Source of the DNA: Hevea brasiliensis | Taxonomy: Eukaryota > Streptophyta > Magnoliopsida > Malpighiales > Euphorbiaceae | DNA: 64,000 nucleotides | Direction of reading: 5' to 3' | Assembly: GCF_030052815.1 (NCBI RefSeq) | Contig: NC_079499.1 | Span: 84,607,183 to 84,671,182 of the forward strand | Part shown: positions 1 to 12,054 of the stretch, piece after piece | Numbering within the stretch: position 1 is the stretch's first letter | Layout: the number at the start of each line of letters is the position of its first letter | Notes under the pieces: model-generated | Seen by the model: only the letters and a program-made list of their open reading frames with translations | Told to the model about the DNA's origin: nothing | Databases searched by the model: none | Position numbers and translations under genes: made by a program

Positions 1-845
1 TTAGTCAGTGGAGAAGATAACATAGAAAACCCCTTCACAAACCGATGGTAATATCTAGCTAAACCCAGAAAACTGCGAATTTCTGTGATGTTCCTGGGCG
101 GCTTCCAATTAAGGATAGCTTCTACCTTGCTGGAATCTACCTTGATCCCTTCAGCTGACACAACATGTCCCAAAAAGGAGATTTCTTTCAGCCAAAATTC
201 ACACTTCGACAATTTGGCGTATAGCTGTTTCTCCCTTAAGGTCTGCAGTACAATCTGCAGATGTCTGTCATGCTCTTATGCATTCCTCGAGTATATCAAA
301 ATGTCATCAATAAACACCTCCACAAATTGATCAAGATATGGTCTGAAGATAGTGTTCATCAGATCCATAAAAGCAGCTGGAGCATTTGTTAACCCGAATG
401 GCATTACTAGAAACTCATAGTGGCCATATCGAGTTAAAGCGCTTTTGGAATACTCGCTCTTGCACCTTTAATCGATAATAACCAGATCGCAAATCAATTT
501 TGGAGAATATAGCTGCACCTTCAATCGATCAAACAGATCATCAATGCGAGGCAATGGATATTCGTTTTATTGTCACCTTATTCAACCGCCAGGTAGTCAA
601 TGCATAAGCGAGAGTACCATCCTTCTTCTTAACAAACAACACCGGTGCTCCCCAAGGTGACACACTAGGCGGATGAAGCCCTTTTCAAGTAGTTCTTGCA
701 ATTGTATCTTCAACTCCTTCAACTCTGTGGCGCCATTACGTATGGCGTTATGGAGATTGGATCCACACTAGGCATAACATTAATTTCAAATCGCACTTCT
801 CTTCCGAAGGTAATCCCGGCAATTCATTAGGAAACACATCCGAAA
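1..845 (-). pseudogene. pol: Reverse transcriptase fragment of element A1 (broken)
   Basis: Minus-strand translation in shifting frames gives the classic gypsy RT blocks: [17 protein letters not shown] near 650, [11 protein letters not shown] near 500, [18 protein letters not shown] near 400, the catalytic FIDDILIYS box near 290-315 and [14 protein letters not shown] near 150. Both catalytic aspartates of the FIDD box are kept. Several frameshifts and stops interrupt the region between 440 and 830, so it cannot make an enzyme as it stands. The protein would copy element RNA into cDNA inside virus-like particles. It is cut off by the window start. Confidence 0.85.
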
Positions 846-2451
846 GTCATATCGTAGGGATGTCCTTCAATCTTTGGACTCCCCACTTGGGTGTCTACCA
901 CATGTGCCAAGTATGCTTCACACCCCTTTCTGATCATCTTTTTGGCTAGTGCAGCCGAAATGATGTTTGATGGCAATAACTGCCTCTCCCCTTGTATCAC
1001 CACATCATCAGCATCGAGGAAGGCCAAAAGTGATCGTCTTGACCTACAGTCAATCATGGCATGATGCCTAGCTAACCAATCCATGCCCAAGATGATATCA
1101 TAATCTCTGAAGGGCATTTTAATGAAATCAGACAGGAAAGTGTGTCCTTGGATCACCAAAGGACAATCTCTATACATTCTATTAACCCTGACCTCCTGTC
1201 CTAACGGACTTGTTACTAGCACCTCAAAGTCCATTTTTGTACATGGAACAACAATGCAATCAATGATGCTAGCACTCACATAAGAATGGGTAGAGCCCGG
1301 ATCAAATAACACAAACACATTTTGGTTAAAAGTTGAGAAGGTACCAGCCACAACATCAGATGTCTCTGCCTCTTCCCTCTGTCTCATGGCATAGACTCTG
1401 ACTGGAGCACTATCTTGCTCTGATTGTTTTACTGTGCCTTGGCTGCCTGCTGGGTTACCTCTACCCCTGCCTCTACCTCTGCTAGGTGGTTGTGAGCTTC
1501 TGGTGACAGGGCTCTGAACTGACCCTTCTGCAGTAGTAGGAGGTGGTCCAACTCTGCGACTACTGGTGCAGTCCTTGGCAAAGTGTCCTGTGCCTCCACA
1601 GTTATAACAGGCTCCAATAGCCTTGTAGCAGATTCCACCATGATTTCTTCCACATGTTTCACATTGGCGGGGAGGATAGGAACCTCTGGTACTCTGCTGT
1701 CCAGATAGGGGAGGCTTCTGTCCTGAATATCTTCCCCTACCCGACTTCTTGCCACCTCTGCCATGTCCCCCATAGTTCTTCCTCTTTCCAGTAGGACCAC
1801 TGGAACTCTGTTCTACTGATTTTCCCTCTTTCTCTGTCTTCTCTGACCTCTTTTTCTCTGGAGCAGTCTCAAACTCGACTCTTTCCAACTCTAAGGCTTG
1901 AGAAACAAGTTCAGAGAAGTTAGTGTGTTTGAAGCCGATCACTTGTACTCTAATACTGGGCTTCAAGCCAGTTTCAAACCTCTTGCATCTTTCCCTGCTG
2001 GTAGCAAGCAAACTTACTGCATAATGGCTCAGGCGGGAAAATTCTCTTTCATACTCAGCCACTGATCTGTTCCCCTGTTTCAAACTTAGGAACTCTTGCA
2101 GCTTCTGGTCTACATAAGCATCAGGGATATATTTCTGTCTGAATTCCCTGAGGAAGTCATTCCAGGTTAGCACTACTGGTTCTACCAGACTGTGGTGAAT
2201 GGTTTTCCACCAGTCATAAGCATCCCCCTGTAACAAAGACACTGAGTATTCGAATCTAAGCTCCTCTGTGCAATGTAGTTTCTTGAATACCCTATCATCC
2301 TCTCTAACCATTGTTCAGCTTCTAGAGGATCTACTATCCCCTTAAACTCTGTAGCCCCATACTTCATCAATTTATCATACTGCCTCATAGGAGACTGTGG
2401 TTGTACCACTAGTGTCTGTATTGGGACTTGAGTAGGCACATTACCAGCCAT
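827..2451 (-). pseudogene. gag: Gag-protease polyprotein of element A1, with a 1-bp frameshift
   Basis: The start is the ATG at 2451 (MAGNVPTQVP), about 320 bases downstream of the primer site. The N-terminal frame leaves register near 2295, where one base is missing compared with the same site in A2 (near 46828). From 2311 a 494-codon frame runs to 827. It holds the retrotransposon gag region (LLQGDAYDWWKT, then VAEYEREFSRLSHYA), a basic Gly/Arg-rich linker, a CCHC zinc knuckle (CYNCGGTGHFAKDC near 1580-1620), and a retropepsin-like protease with the active-site block DPGSTHSY near 1280-1310 and the flap/core block DIILGMDWLARH near 1065-1100. Gag would form the particle and protease would mature it. 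Except for the single frameshift this is the best-preserved coding region in the window. Confidence 0.88.
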
Positions 2452-2772
2452 TTGTTAGAACATTGCAGCCATCTCGAGCGAATCGAGCAGAAATCTGCAG
2501 ATGCAGGGGTGCAGTTGAACCACTAACATTATATAGGCCTGGGGCATCCCCTTGCACCTCAGCCTCAATAGATTGATCGACTGAACGATCACCCTCTTCC
2601 ATATTCAATGCGAGGATTTAAGATCTCCTGAACAAATAACACAAGGAGATTTCCTCCCGTTAGTGTATATTTATAATGTAATGTACTGTATGTATCAAAC
2701 AATGATATTGAGCAGTTGTACTATGAAGAAAGAATATTCAAATAACAGGTGAAAATAGAATCTTAAAACTGT
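2452..2772 (-). other. 5' leader of element A1
   Basis: This is non-coding sequence between the primer site and the gag start. It matches the leader of A2 (46994-47306) base by base over most of its length. No ORF is seen. Confidence 0.7.
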
Positions 2773-2784
2773 GCTCTGATACCA
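2773..2784 (-). promoter_or_regulatory. Primer binding site (initiator Met tRNA) of A1
   Basis: The minus strand reads TGGTATCAGAGC, the complement of the 3' end of plant initiator tRNA-Met. It lies eight bases after the inner LTR edge at 2793. The same site occurs in element D (62958-62969), and with one base lost in A2 (47307-47317). Confidence 0.9.
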
Positions 2785-3411
2785 CTAAAATATGTCACAC
2801 CCTACCCCTCTGTAAGGCATAATATGATCCCATAGTATACCTGATGAATTACCAACTCCGTCTACAGATAACCCATTAAATACACTACAAGGGATTTTAA
2901 AAACTTTTCTTACTTCTTTTACAGTGGTGAGCACTATTTACAGGTATTAAAAACTTTGGTGAACTGAAGTGAAACAACTAACTCTTTTGGTTTATTTGGA
3001 ATTTCTATAAAAATTTTGGCAGAGTGCCATCTGTATTTTGGACAAAACAGTTCTTCAGAAAACCTGTAAAAAGCACTTCAATAATTTTCCAAATCTCAAC
3101 TCCAATACATTTCTCAACACAATAATTTATCAACTCAATTCCATAGAAATTTTTCAAAGTCTGAGATAAGGAAATATAATACAACTTTTTTCAAGTCAAA
3201 TAACTCATAATTAATTTACAACTTCAAGGTACAATTTGAATTTACAACTGCTCAAAACCAAGAACAAAATGTACATACAAATGTCATACATTACTGACAA
3301 AATGCAAAATCTTTGGTATACTCATTATACCGGAGATCTCTTCTTTGAGATATATGCACCTAGTCACGCTCTGCTGTCTCTCTCTACTGCGATAAAGCAA
3401 TAAAGCTATCG

Positions 3412-3428
3412 CTGAGACAATGTCTCAG
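3412..3428 (-). promoter_or_regulatory. Conserved LTR hairpin in A1
   Basis: CTGAGACA and TGTCTCAG flank one base, giving a perfect 8-bp stem. A GTGCACCAC block lies directly upstream on the element sense strand. The equivalent position in families B, C, D and E also forms a hairpin, with different stem bases. Confidence 0.6.
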
Positions 3429-4934
3429 TGGTGCACAACATTAACCAAATACAATTTTACATCATAATTCATAAATCATGTAAATAGTGGAAACTTAAAA
3501 CCATAGTCAAATTCAAGACAATAAATGTCAATAAGAATTTAAACTCCATTTCTCAATATCATAATAGATTTCCATAAGTCAGATCATGTTTAAATTCAAA
3601 AGACAGTGTATGTCAATGAGAGTTTAAATCCATTTCACAATCTCACAATACACATCAATAAATCACACACAGCTTAATCATGATCCATAGTTCAATTCGT
3701 CCCAAAAGCCGATGGCTAATGAGGTATTCAATTCGTCCCAAAAGTCGATGACTAATGAGGAATAACATAGCTAGCTAGCAAAAATATGAGTACTCATCCA
3801 ATTCGTCCTCAACAGGCACACACCTCAACACTTCAGCCAGAGAGGGAATTCAATTCGTCCCACTAGACAAGCTAATGAGGAATACAATCAATATACATGA
3901 TAGCTGTGGTTTCAAACCATTTCCAATGCTTTTAAATCAATAAGTATCCATCAATGTCATTCAAACAATTTTTTTACAGTTTCAAACCATTCACAATATT
4001 TTTCAATCAATAAGTGTCTATCAAACACATTTCCACAATTTGAAACAATAATATATAAATAGTCAATATTTATTTCAATTGAAAACAATTCAAAAGAAAC
4101 AGTTGTTGTGCACAAACCTCTAATATTTGTGTCCCGGTCTTGACTCAGTATTTCTTTCCCTTTTGCTGAGTCCTTGTTAACTGAGAAACACAATTTGAAG
4201 TGTTTCAGTGCTAAATTAAATTGTTTATGACGATAATGTTCGATAAGCAATTCACTGAATACCTTTATTTGCTTAATCACCTAATATACCGACCCTCGAT
4301 GTTTTCTAGGTAAATTAGGTCTTAATGTTATTAATATGTCATATTTGATAGGGTTTTAGGGTTGGTACGTTTTACCAAACTCGTTTCCTTGTTTAGTGCA
4401 TTTTAATGCAACTTGCTGGATTCCGGGATACTAGTTTGACCTAGCCGGACGGCCTAGTTCTCTCGGTTTTCGGGTTTCGGCCAAAACTACAAACTTGTAG
4501 ATCTATGTCTTATGGACCGCGGTGCAAAATTTTAGGTCATTCCGAGTTAAGTAGACCAAGTTATGGTCATTATACTATTGCTGGTCAAATGGTATCAAAT
4601 TAGGTCATTTTTAGGTCAATTTGGTCAACTTTGGTTCGGCCAGTTTTTGGACCCGAACTTGTGCAAGCTTTTTGACTTGCTTATGGTCATTTCTGGGCTT
4701 TGGTGTCTTCATAAGACTTGTAGGTATGGGTCTCAACTATTCATGGTTAAAATTTCAGGTCAATTGGACCTGTTTTGAGTGAGTTATGGCCTAAACACTC
4801 ACTGCTGCCCAATTGGTCATTTTTCAGGTCCTAATTGTACCTAATCCGATTTGGTCATTTTCTTAAGTCACCTTGCAAGCAGAATTTTGGTATGTTTTCT
4901 CAATGAAAGTTGGCACATTTTGTACCTAGTTCCA

Positions 4935-4962
4935 CCTCCAATTGGTCTCATACCAATTGAGG
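4935..4962. repeat. Mid-LTR inverted repeat of A1
   Basis: CCTCCAATTGGT and ACCAATTGAGG face each other across five bases, with one bulged position. Similar CCAATTGG repeats occur mid-LTR in C (37685-37709) and E (20686-20710). Confidence 0.6.
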
Positions 4963-6271
4963 TTACACATTTAAACTTATTGGTCTATTTGCACACTGCC
5001 CTCTATATGCCTTTCAAACCCCAATTCAAACACACATTTAACTTGTTCTACTTTAAATCCCCATACCAAATTCTAATTTTATACCATTCCATATTCATTT
5101 ATCACTTCTTACTATGGTCAATTTGGACAGAATACAAATATTCTCAATACATCAAATACAACCCTAAACCACAAAGTCCAAATTTAGCAATATATGTACA
5201 TAAATACACCTAATCATTACATATAACTTCCACTACTAATTTACATACACATTCATCAATTCTTCTATGTCAACATTCTGCCAACACTTCCATGAATATA
5301 TACATTTATTCAAGTGTCCCTAAGCTGCCGAAAATCTTCTTCAACACCAAATTGCCCTACAATTCATCAATTCTCATCCAAGTGCCAAAAATCACCATAT
5401 AAATATGAAGTAATTCACTAGGTTATTAAATCATCATGATCAACACCATTTCTCATCAAATATATGCACAAATATCTCATCAAATACATGACTCCATGGC
5501 TGTCCAAAATGAACACAACAATAACTCTTCAAACTCAAAATTTTCCTTCACAAAACCAACACCCATAACATACACACAAAACTTAACAAAGCTATCTTCA
5601 AAAACACTAACTTACCTTATGGTTGGAGCTTGTTAAACCTTGCTTAAACCTCTCAAATTTGGTATCAAACTCTTCCTTGTGATGAGTAGACAAACTTTAA
5701 TGAAGGAACCTAAGTGAATGGAGTTGAAATGGAGGGAGAGGTTGAAGCTCAAAGAAAACGGCAATGGAGTCTTCCTTTTCCTTCAATTCGGCATGGATGA
5801 GAAACTTAGAGAAAATGAGTTTTGCATATTGTTTATTTGATGTACACCTATCCCTTTGTGTTTATTTTATTCCTTAGTGGTCCACTCATTTAAATTATAT
5901 CATAAAATAAGCTTAAATGTGTTATTTACACATTTTTCACCCCACTTTTGGCTATTTGTATTAGGTACCCCTCTTTTAATTTTTCATTTCATTTTCTAAG
6001 TGTAATATTATTTATTTTTAATGGAAATTTAGGTCAAAAGACAATTTGGGGTGTCAAATGACCATAATACCCCTGTTCGGGTTACGTTCCCGATTTTTCG
6101 GTAACACCGGGTTTTGTCTGTTTTTCGATTTCTCACTTTTCTTTGTACTAATTATTTAATTTTTCTTTGATCTTTCTAATGATATTTATTCTTCAATAAG
6201 GTTCTATTTAAGTCCTAAAAATGTTTTCCAGGGTTCCCCGCAGTTCAGGGCTAGTCAACGGTCCACGCCGT

Positions 6272-6320
6272 GGTTTTCCCAAAGGCGTCACCCATCGTTA
6301 GGTTTCCCGGCTCGTTTAAC
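6272..6320 (-). promoter_or_regulatory. 5S rRNA-like module in A1 LTR
   Basis: The minus strand reads GTTAAACGAGCCGGG, then a short spacer, then CGATGGGTGACGCC. This resembles the A-box and C-box parts of plant 5S rRNA (GTTAAGCGTGC ... GGATGGGTGACC). It begins about 175 bases into the LTR. Confidence 0.6.
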
Positions 6321-6497
6321 TTGATCACATTTCTTTGCTATTATTTTTCCTTTGTTTTTCTTGTATTTTCTTTTCTTGTATTTCATTATTTTATGTCTCC
6401 TCACTCATATTGAAGTGTAGTTCTAGGCATCCTAGCTGTCCGGACAACACTGGTCACTGGAGCAGCATAACGCACTATCGAACTTAGGGGTGTTACA

Positions 6498-7410
6498 AAA
6501 CACAAGCTTTACTAAAGCAAGGGAGAGATTTTGGACACTTACCACTTGAAAGCTTCCTTCAAACTTCACCAAATCATGTTTTTCTTTCTGCCAATATCTT
6601 CCCCAAGGTGAGTATGCAAGCTTTAATGAAGGAAGGAAGTGGAAAGGATGGCTAGAACATGCTTGCATGGAGGTGGAGCAAGGTGCGGCAATGGAGTCCT
6701 CCCATGGTGGAAATTCGGTTGGTTTGTGTTTTGGTGAAGAAGAAGTGGTTTCTTCCCACTAATGGCTTAGATAATGTCCCAAGGATTGAGTTAGTGGAGC
6801 ACTAACTCTAAACTAATTGTTTAATTAGTTAAACTTTCATTAATTGCACCTTTAGCTCAATTATTTCACTATTTACATAATGTATCACCATTTAATTTTT
6901 CATGACATTTCTAAAGTGTAATATCATTTATTTTTAATGGACATTGAGGTCAAAAGGCAACACTATGTGTCAAATAACAAAAATACCCCACTTCGAGTTA
7001 CATTCCCGATTTTTCGGTAACACCGATTTTTGTCTGTTTCTCGATTTTTCATTTTTCTTTGTACTAATCTATTAATTTTTTTCTTTGATATTTTTAGTGT
7101 CAATTACATTTCAATAAACTTTTATTTATGTCTCAAAATTAAATTAAGAGGGTTTCCCGCTGTCCTGGGGTCGACAACGGCCTTCCCGGTGCGGTCACCC
7201 ATCGCTGTGGTGCCGGCTCGTTTAACTTAGCATCATTTTCTCTCTTTCATTTTTGTTTGATTTTTCTTGTATTTTCTTTTTATTTATTTCATCATTATAT
7301 GTCTGTTTACTATCACCGAAGTGTAGTTCCAGACATACTGACTTGCCTGGACTGTTATTTGACTACTAGAGTAATAGAACGTACAAAATATGTACAGTGG
7401 GGATGTTACA
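6498..7410 (-). repeat. Truncated LTR of the B family
   Basis: The right edge, read on the minus strand, starts TGTAACATCCCCACTGTAC, nearly identical to the start of the solo LTR at 55372. Similarity continues to about the equivalent of 56285, where A1 interrupts it. Only the first 0.9 kb of a 3.4-kb LTR remains in view. The short ORFs inside are not gene-like. Confidence 0.88.
7181..7226 (-). promoter_or_regulatory. 5S rRNA-like module in B-like LTR fragment
   Basis: On the minus strand GTTAAACGAGCCGG is followed by GCGATGGGTGACCGCACC and GGGAAGG. This copy is closer to 5S rRNA than that of the full B solo LTR at 55556. Confidence 0.6.
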
Positions 7411-8081
7411 AAGGCAATTTGTCTTCTTTTAATTTTTTTAGTCTTTATTTATTGATAATTATCCCCCAAATTTATATAAATTAAAATTATAAATTAATTA
7501 TGTCATGCTTACTTCATGATGATGTCATAAAGCACTTTAAATTGAATTTTTCTTTTCTTTTTCTCTTCTTCCACTATACCTCTTCACTTTTAATCTATTT
7601 TTTAATATTTTAATGTTACACATTTTAATGGACATTTATGTCAAAAATCACCTCTAGGGGTGAATTGACCAAAATGCCCCTCATCGGTTCAATCCATCTT
7701 TCTAATAGTGTTTGGTAGCTCTTTGAACGTTGATTCAATTATCTGAACTTGTTCTCTTTTTATTTCCATGGTTCTCTTTTTCCCAATGGTTTCACAATTA
7801 TCCCTAGGCCTGAGGTGTCATAGGGTTTCACACGAATTTAGAGTAGTAACTGAGCTCGCATTCGCTTCCCTGGTCAGTCACCCATCGCCGGGACCTCGGC
7901 TCATTTAACCGATTAGGCTTTATTTTTCTTATTTCCATTTCACCTTCATGTGATTTCTATTAATTTTTATTTATGACTTTCAAGATGACTTAGATATAGT
8001 TTTAAACATCCTGAATGTCCGGACAGACACTAGTCACCAGAACAGTAGAATTTATAGGCTACTTAGTATGGGGGTGTTACA
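7411..8081 (-). repeat. Truncated LTR related to the C family
   Basis: The minus strand starts TGTAACACCCCCATAC at 8081 and runs into GGTGACTAGTGTCTGTCCGG, matching the start of solo LTR C (36397) in order and spacing. It is truncated on its left by the B-like fragment. On its right it abuts copia coding sequence, so it inserted into the copia element. Confidence 0.75.
7863..7910 (-). promoter_or_regulatory. 5S rRNA-like module in C-like LTR fragment
   Basis: The minus strand shows GGTTAAATGAGCCGAGG, then GCGATGGGTGACTGACC and GGGAAGCG, at about 170 bases from the LTR 5' end. Confidence 0.55.
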
Positions 8082-9802
8082 AACTCTAACATTGATGAGT
8101 CAATTAATCAATCTCAACCTTGACGATCAAGTCATCCACATGTTCCTCGACGTTGTTTTGAGCTCAAAAGGGAAGCATTTATAGTTACTCCACAAAATGA
8201 AGAGGAACCAAGAAATTTGAATGAGGCCCTAAGGTATCATACTGGATAAATGGATTAAAGCAATGGAAGAAGAAATGGAGTTTACGTAATCAAACCAAAT
8301 GTGGTAATTGGTTGATTTACCAATGGGACCAAAAGCTATAGGAACAAATGGGTTCTCAAAATCAAGGTAAGATTGATGGAAGTATCGAAAGATATAAAGC
8401 TAATCTTATAACCAAAGGATATATGCAAAAGGAAAGAATTGATTATGAGAAAATTATGAGAAAATTTTTTCACTTATTGTGAGCTTTACCTTTATAAGGC
8501 TAATCTTGTCTATTGTGGCTAGCTTAGATCTTGAATTACATAAATGAATGTCAAGATTGCTTTTCTCAATGGAGAATTAGAAAAAAGAAATCTATATGGA
8601 ACAACCTATAGGTTTCATTAAGAAAGGTCAAGAACATAAAATTTGTAGACTCAGGAGGTCTATGTATGGCCTTAAGTAGTCTTCTAAACAATTTTATATT
8701 CATTTTCATAATGAAATTACATTGTATAATTTCACTATGATTGACAAAGACCATTATATTTATACAAAAAGGTCTAAAGATAAGTTCGTGATCTTATCAC
8801 TATATGTAGATGACATATTTATAGCTAGGAGTGACATAGAGTATGTCACAGAAACAAAAGAGTGGTTATCATCTAAATTTGAGATGAAAGATATGGGTGA
8901 AACAGCTTAAATTTTTGGAGTTAAGATTTTAAAAGATCATTCAAAGAAACTATACTATCCCTTTCATCATTCAAAGAAACTATACTATCTCTTTCACAAG
9001 AGCTATATATTAAGAAAATTCTTGAATGATTTAATATGCAAGATTGCAAACCCATAGACACTCCTAAATCCAAAGGTAAGTTGAAGAATGTGCCCCACGA
9101 CTCCATAAGAAAAGGAGCAAATGAGTAGAGTTCCTTATGCTAATGTACTCAGTAGCTTTATGCACATTATAATGTGTACTAAACTTAATATCTGTTATGC
9201 TATCAGGTTGGTTAGTAGATATCAATATGATCTAGGACATCAATATTAGAAAGCAGTTAAGAGGATACTCAGATATCTTAAAAGCACAGTCGACTATTCA
9301 CTATGTTATTAAGGAAAAGATCTGCAATTGAAAGGCTATACCAATGCTTGTTGGGGAGGTGATTTAGATGAAAGGAAATCTACCTCAGAACATGTTTTCT
9401 TACTAAATAATGGCAACATATGTTTAGACTAATAAGAAACAATCCTATATTGCCTTATCAACTATGGAAGCTAAACTAGCGACATTTTCAGCAGCTGTGC
9501 AAGAAGTTGTGTGGCTTAAATGATTCCTAGTACATTTGGTTGTGTCAGACAGTATTATTGAACCAATAATGGTTAATTACGATAGTCAATCCATAATAGC
9601 TTAGACTAAGGTTCCAAAGTACAACGAAAAGGCAAAGCTTATTAATATAAAGTATAATTTTATTGGAGACATGGTTGCAAAGAAAGATGTGAATATGAAG
9701 TATATATCTACGCATGATATGGCAGCAGATCCCTTTACAAAACCTATTGCAAAAGAGGTTTACAATAGGCATGTAAAGTCACTGGGTTTTCATAGATGTT
9801 AA
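8082..9802 (+). pseudogene. pol: Ty1/copia reverse transcriptase-RNase H remnant
   Basis: Plus-strand translation, in several frames, gives copia RT-RNase H blocks in order: a degraded W-LVDLP motif near 8310, GFIKKGQEHKICRL and SMYGLK near 8620-8680, the catalytic YVDDIFIA block near 8800-8830, KRILRYLKST near 9260-9290, a YTNACWGGD-like RNase H motif near 9340, and the terminal TKPIAKEVYNRHVKSLGFHRC ending at the TAA at 9800-9802. Many stops and frameshifts show that it is old. A 27-base tandem duplication lies at 8937-8990. The 5' part (gag, integrase) is absent, replaced on the left by the inserted LTR at 7411-8081. It is the oldest recognisable layer in the left part of the window. Confidence 0.85.
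8937..8990 (+). repeat. 27-bp tandem duplication inside the copia remnant
   Basis: The motif TCATTCAAAGAAACTATACT followed by ATC-CTTTCA occurs twice head to tail with one difference, so the post-RT peptide reads DHSKKLYYPFHHSKKLYYLF. It probably arose by slippage after the element died. Confidence 0.75.
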
Positions 9803-11490
9803 TGTATTTTACTTTATGTATTTTCTTAAACATGTTCATGTAAATGACATTATTAAATAATTAATGTCAAATTCATTTATGCCTAAATTATTTTATTTTA
9901 ATTATATTATATGTTTTGAACATGTTTTGAGAAGTATGTTAGACAGATAAAAGATTGGCCTTTTCACATAAGCAATCCCCTTTGTTATCTAAGACATTAA
10001 TGAAGATGAGACAATTATAAACTTATTATTACCTAGAGTGATAATATTTAGAGCTCAAAGTTTATAATATTATGTCATCTAGTAGGAAATATTTAATCAT
10101 ATGTGATTAAAAAATAGTATTTGTCTTAATGCTGGATATGGGTTTTGATGTACATAAACTAGAGTAGATATGTGAACTCAAAGTAGATATTGGGAATATC
10201 TAAACTATCATCCGCACAGTAATTTTGACATATACTCCATGGGAAAGGAGATAATACTGTGTTACGTGATTCATACCGCGTATGTGATAAATGTCCAGCT
10301 AGGGTAATACAAGTTAAATATCTACTTGATATTGTGTGAAGCCCTAAAGGTTGCAAGTAATCTTCATTTTGTACCTTTATGACTCTGATTAGTTATTTGA
10401 GACTTAATTTAGTGCTTGCTATCTTAGAATGCTACCAAAAGATCATGAATGATTCGATCCAATGGGACATTACTAGAAAAGCAAATTAAGTTAAGGTATA
10501 GAGAATTGTGAGATGAGGAATATCATTAAAGTATTATCACATTAAATTTTGCTCATTAATCAATCAATTATGTTTATTTGGGATAGACATAATTATGAAC
10601 TCAATATTATGAAAATGAGATTGTAAGATATTTGAATGTAATAAATGATCTAGGATATCACATACTGCATCTACTCTAAACTCCATTAATAGAGATGCTA
10701 TATTATTTTAATAGGTATATAGCAATTGAGCTCTTAAAGCATGCGTTGGTCACACGATCTATCCGTGAATTATGAAGATTGTAAAAATTAAAGTGAGAGT
10801 TGACCCATCATATGTGAGTTGGGGGATGAAAGAAATTGGGTTTGAGACACCTATATGGGTCAACCCGAATCTATATCTTATAAATAATAAAATAAAAGAA
10901 TTTTATTATTATCTTAAAAATATTTAAAGGCCAAGAAACATATAACTACTTGTGCAGTTACATATAAAAGAATATTATATATTATATTTTGAAAGGCTAT
11001 CTTCGAATAGAGTTGGTTGCAAACATATGCTGCTTCTTAAGGATAAAAAACTGAACACTTGATTTTTGAAACAAGTTTTACAGAGTTACAACAACCTTGT
11101 AAAGAAGAGAAAATTGGCTTTCGCATGATCTTGTTTTGGTTTTCAAAATACTCTCACTCTTAAGCACATTTTCTGGAGCATCTTTTTTTGCAATAAGGTG
11201 TGCACTTCAACTATGATTTTATGAATTTAGTTCATGTCCTAATATGTGATTAACTCTATTACTAGTGATACAAACAATGGTGCTTAGTGTTTATGCAAGA
11301 GCATGATTTAGAAACTATGTAATAGTTGTTTTATGGTTTACTTAGTAATTTTTATAATATGGAGTGAAATTGTAAAAATTTTAAAAAATACATATTTTTT
11401 CTGCCAATTATCTCTTTTTAAAATAAAAAATTAAAAAAATAATTTTATAAAAAAACTAAATAGTAATTTTTTTTTTTATTTTTTATATAG
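9803..11490 (+). repeat. AT-rich non-coding stretch after copia pol (probable 3' UTR and LTR)
   Basis: No ORF of note is seen. The position directly after the RNase H stop fits a copia 3' UTR and 3' LTR, but I cannot place TG/CA edges, a polypurine tract or a second LTR copy in the window. It ends in a T-rich run at 11461-11488, just before the Ogre LTR begins. Confidence 0.4.
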
Positions 11491-12054
11491 TGTCACAAGG
11501 ATTTTGTGGTCGCCGGATGGTTCTCACCGAAGTGGGAAAAGTGAGGAGTTGCCACTTTAATTTTGAGGGAAATTAAAGAAAACTGTTTGTAAAGATTAAA
11601 AACCACTTCGAAAACAGAGATTCTAGGTTCGGGGTCCGTATACGGGTAGGGAAGGTGTTAAGCACTGCACCTCGTCCCTCAACGAGGGTAAACAGATTTA
11701 ATGTTATGCTCTTTTTAAATTGAAATTAATAATTTGGGGATTAGAATGATGATGTTAATCATTTGTACAGATAAAATGAATGTTTGATATTTCACTATTA
11801 CGGGTTGCCCAAGAACACGAGTACATGAGATGACCCTTCAGTGAATAGGTGTTGTGTAATAGGTATTTTGAGGATTAATATGAATAATGAAGTTGTGATA
11901 TTTTCAGAGGGAATTTTTGCCCTATAAATATGAGTGCCTTGAGGAGGACTCTCCAATGGGCCTCAACATAATAGTCGGGATACTTTGGATGAACTCTCCC
12001 ATAGACTCACCATTTATGACGTATGATGAGTATTAATTATAACAATGGAGTTAG

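Larger units (their letters stand above)
1..6497 (-). mobile_element. Ty3/gypsy LTR retrotransposon A1, right part (3' end lies outside the window)
   Basis: Read on the minus strand the order is 5' LTR (6497-2793), primer binding site (2784-2773), gag, protease and reverse transcriptase. RNase H, integrase and the 3' LTR lie beyond base 1. The RT and gag motifs, the initiator-Met primer site and the TGTAACACC...TGACA LTR ends place it among plant Ty3/gypsy elements, probably Tekay/Del-like chromoviruses; this is inferred from RT similarity, as no chromodomain is in view. It belongs to the same family as the element at 41061-51182, whose LTRs align along their length. Its right edge abuts a truncated LTR at 6498, so it inserted into that older LTR. 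The coding region is broken by frameshifts and stops. Confidence 0.9.
2793..6497 (-). repeat. 5' LTR of element A1 (3,705 bp)
   Basis: On the minus strand it starts TGTAACACCCC and ends GGTGTGACA. It aligns with the two LTRs of A2 (41061-44877 and 47326-51182). It holds a 5S-rRNA-like module (6272-6320), a mid-LTR inverted repeat (4935-4962) and a near-perfect palindrome (3412-3428). Short near-repeats of a CAATTCGTCCCA motif lie at 3690-3870. Short ORFs in it have no recognisable domain. Confidence 0.9.

Noticed and set aside
4563..5213. Small plus-strand ORFs in the A1 LTR as host genes
   Set aside because: They are AT-rich, lack domains, are not preserved as open frames in the A2 LTRs, and run against the element.
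7257..7484. Short ORF across the B-like/C-like LTR junction
   Set aside because: It crosses a boundary between two LTR fragments, so it is a chance frame.
9803..11490. A complete copia LTR with defined ends
   Set aside because: No second copy, target duplication or clear TG/CA edge could be found, so only a probable assignment is given.
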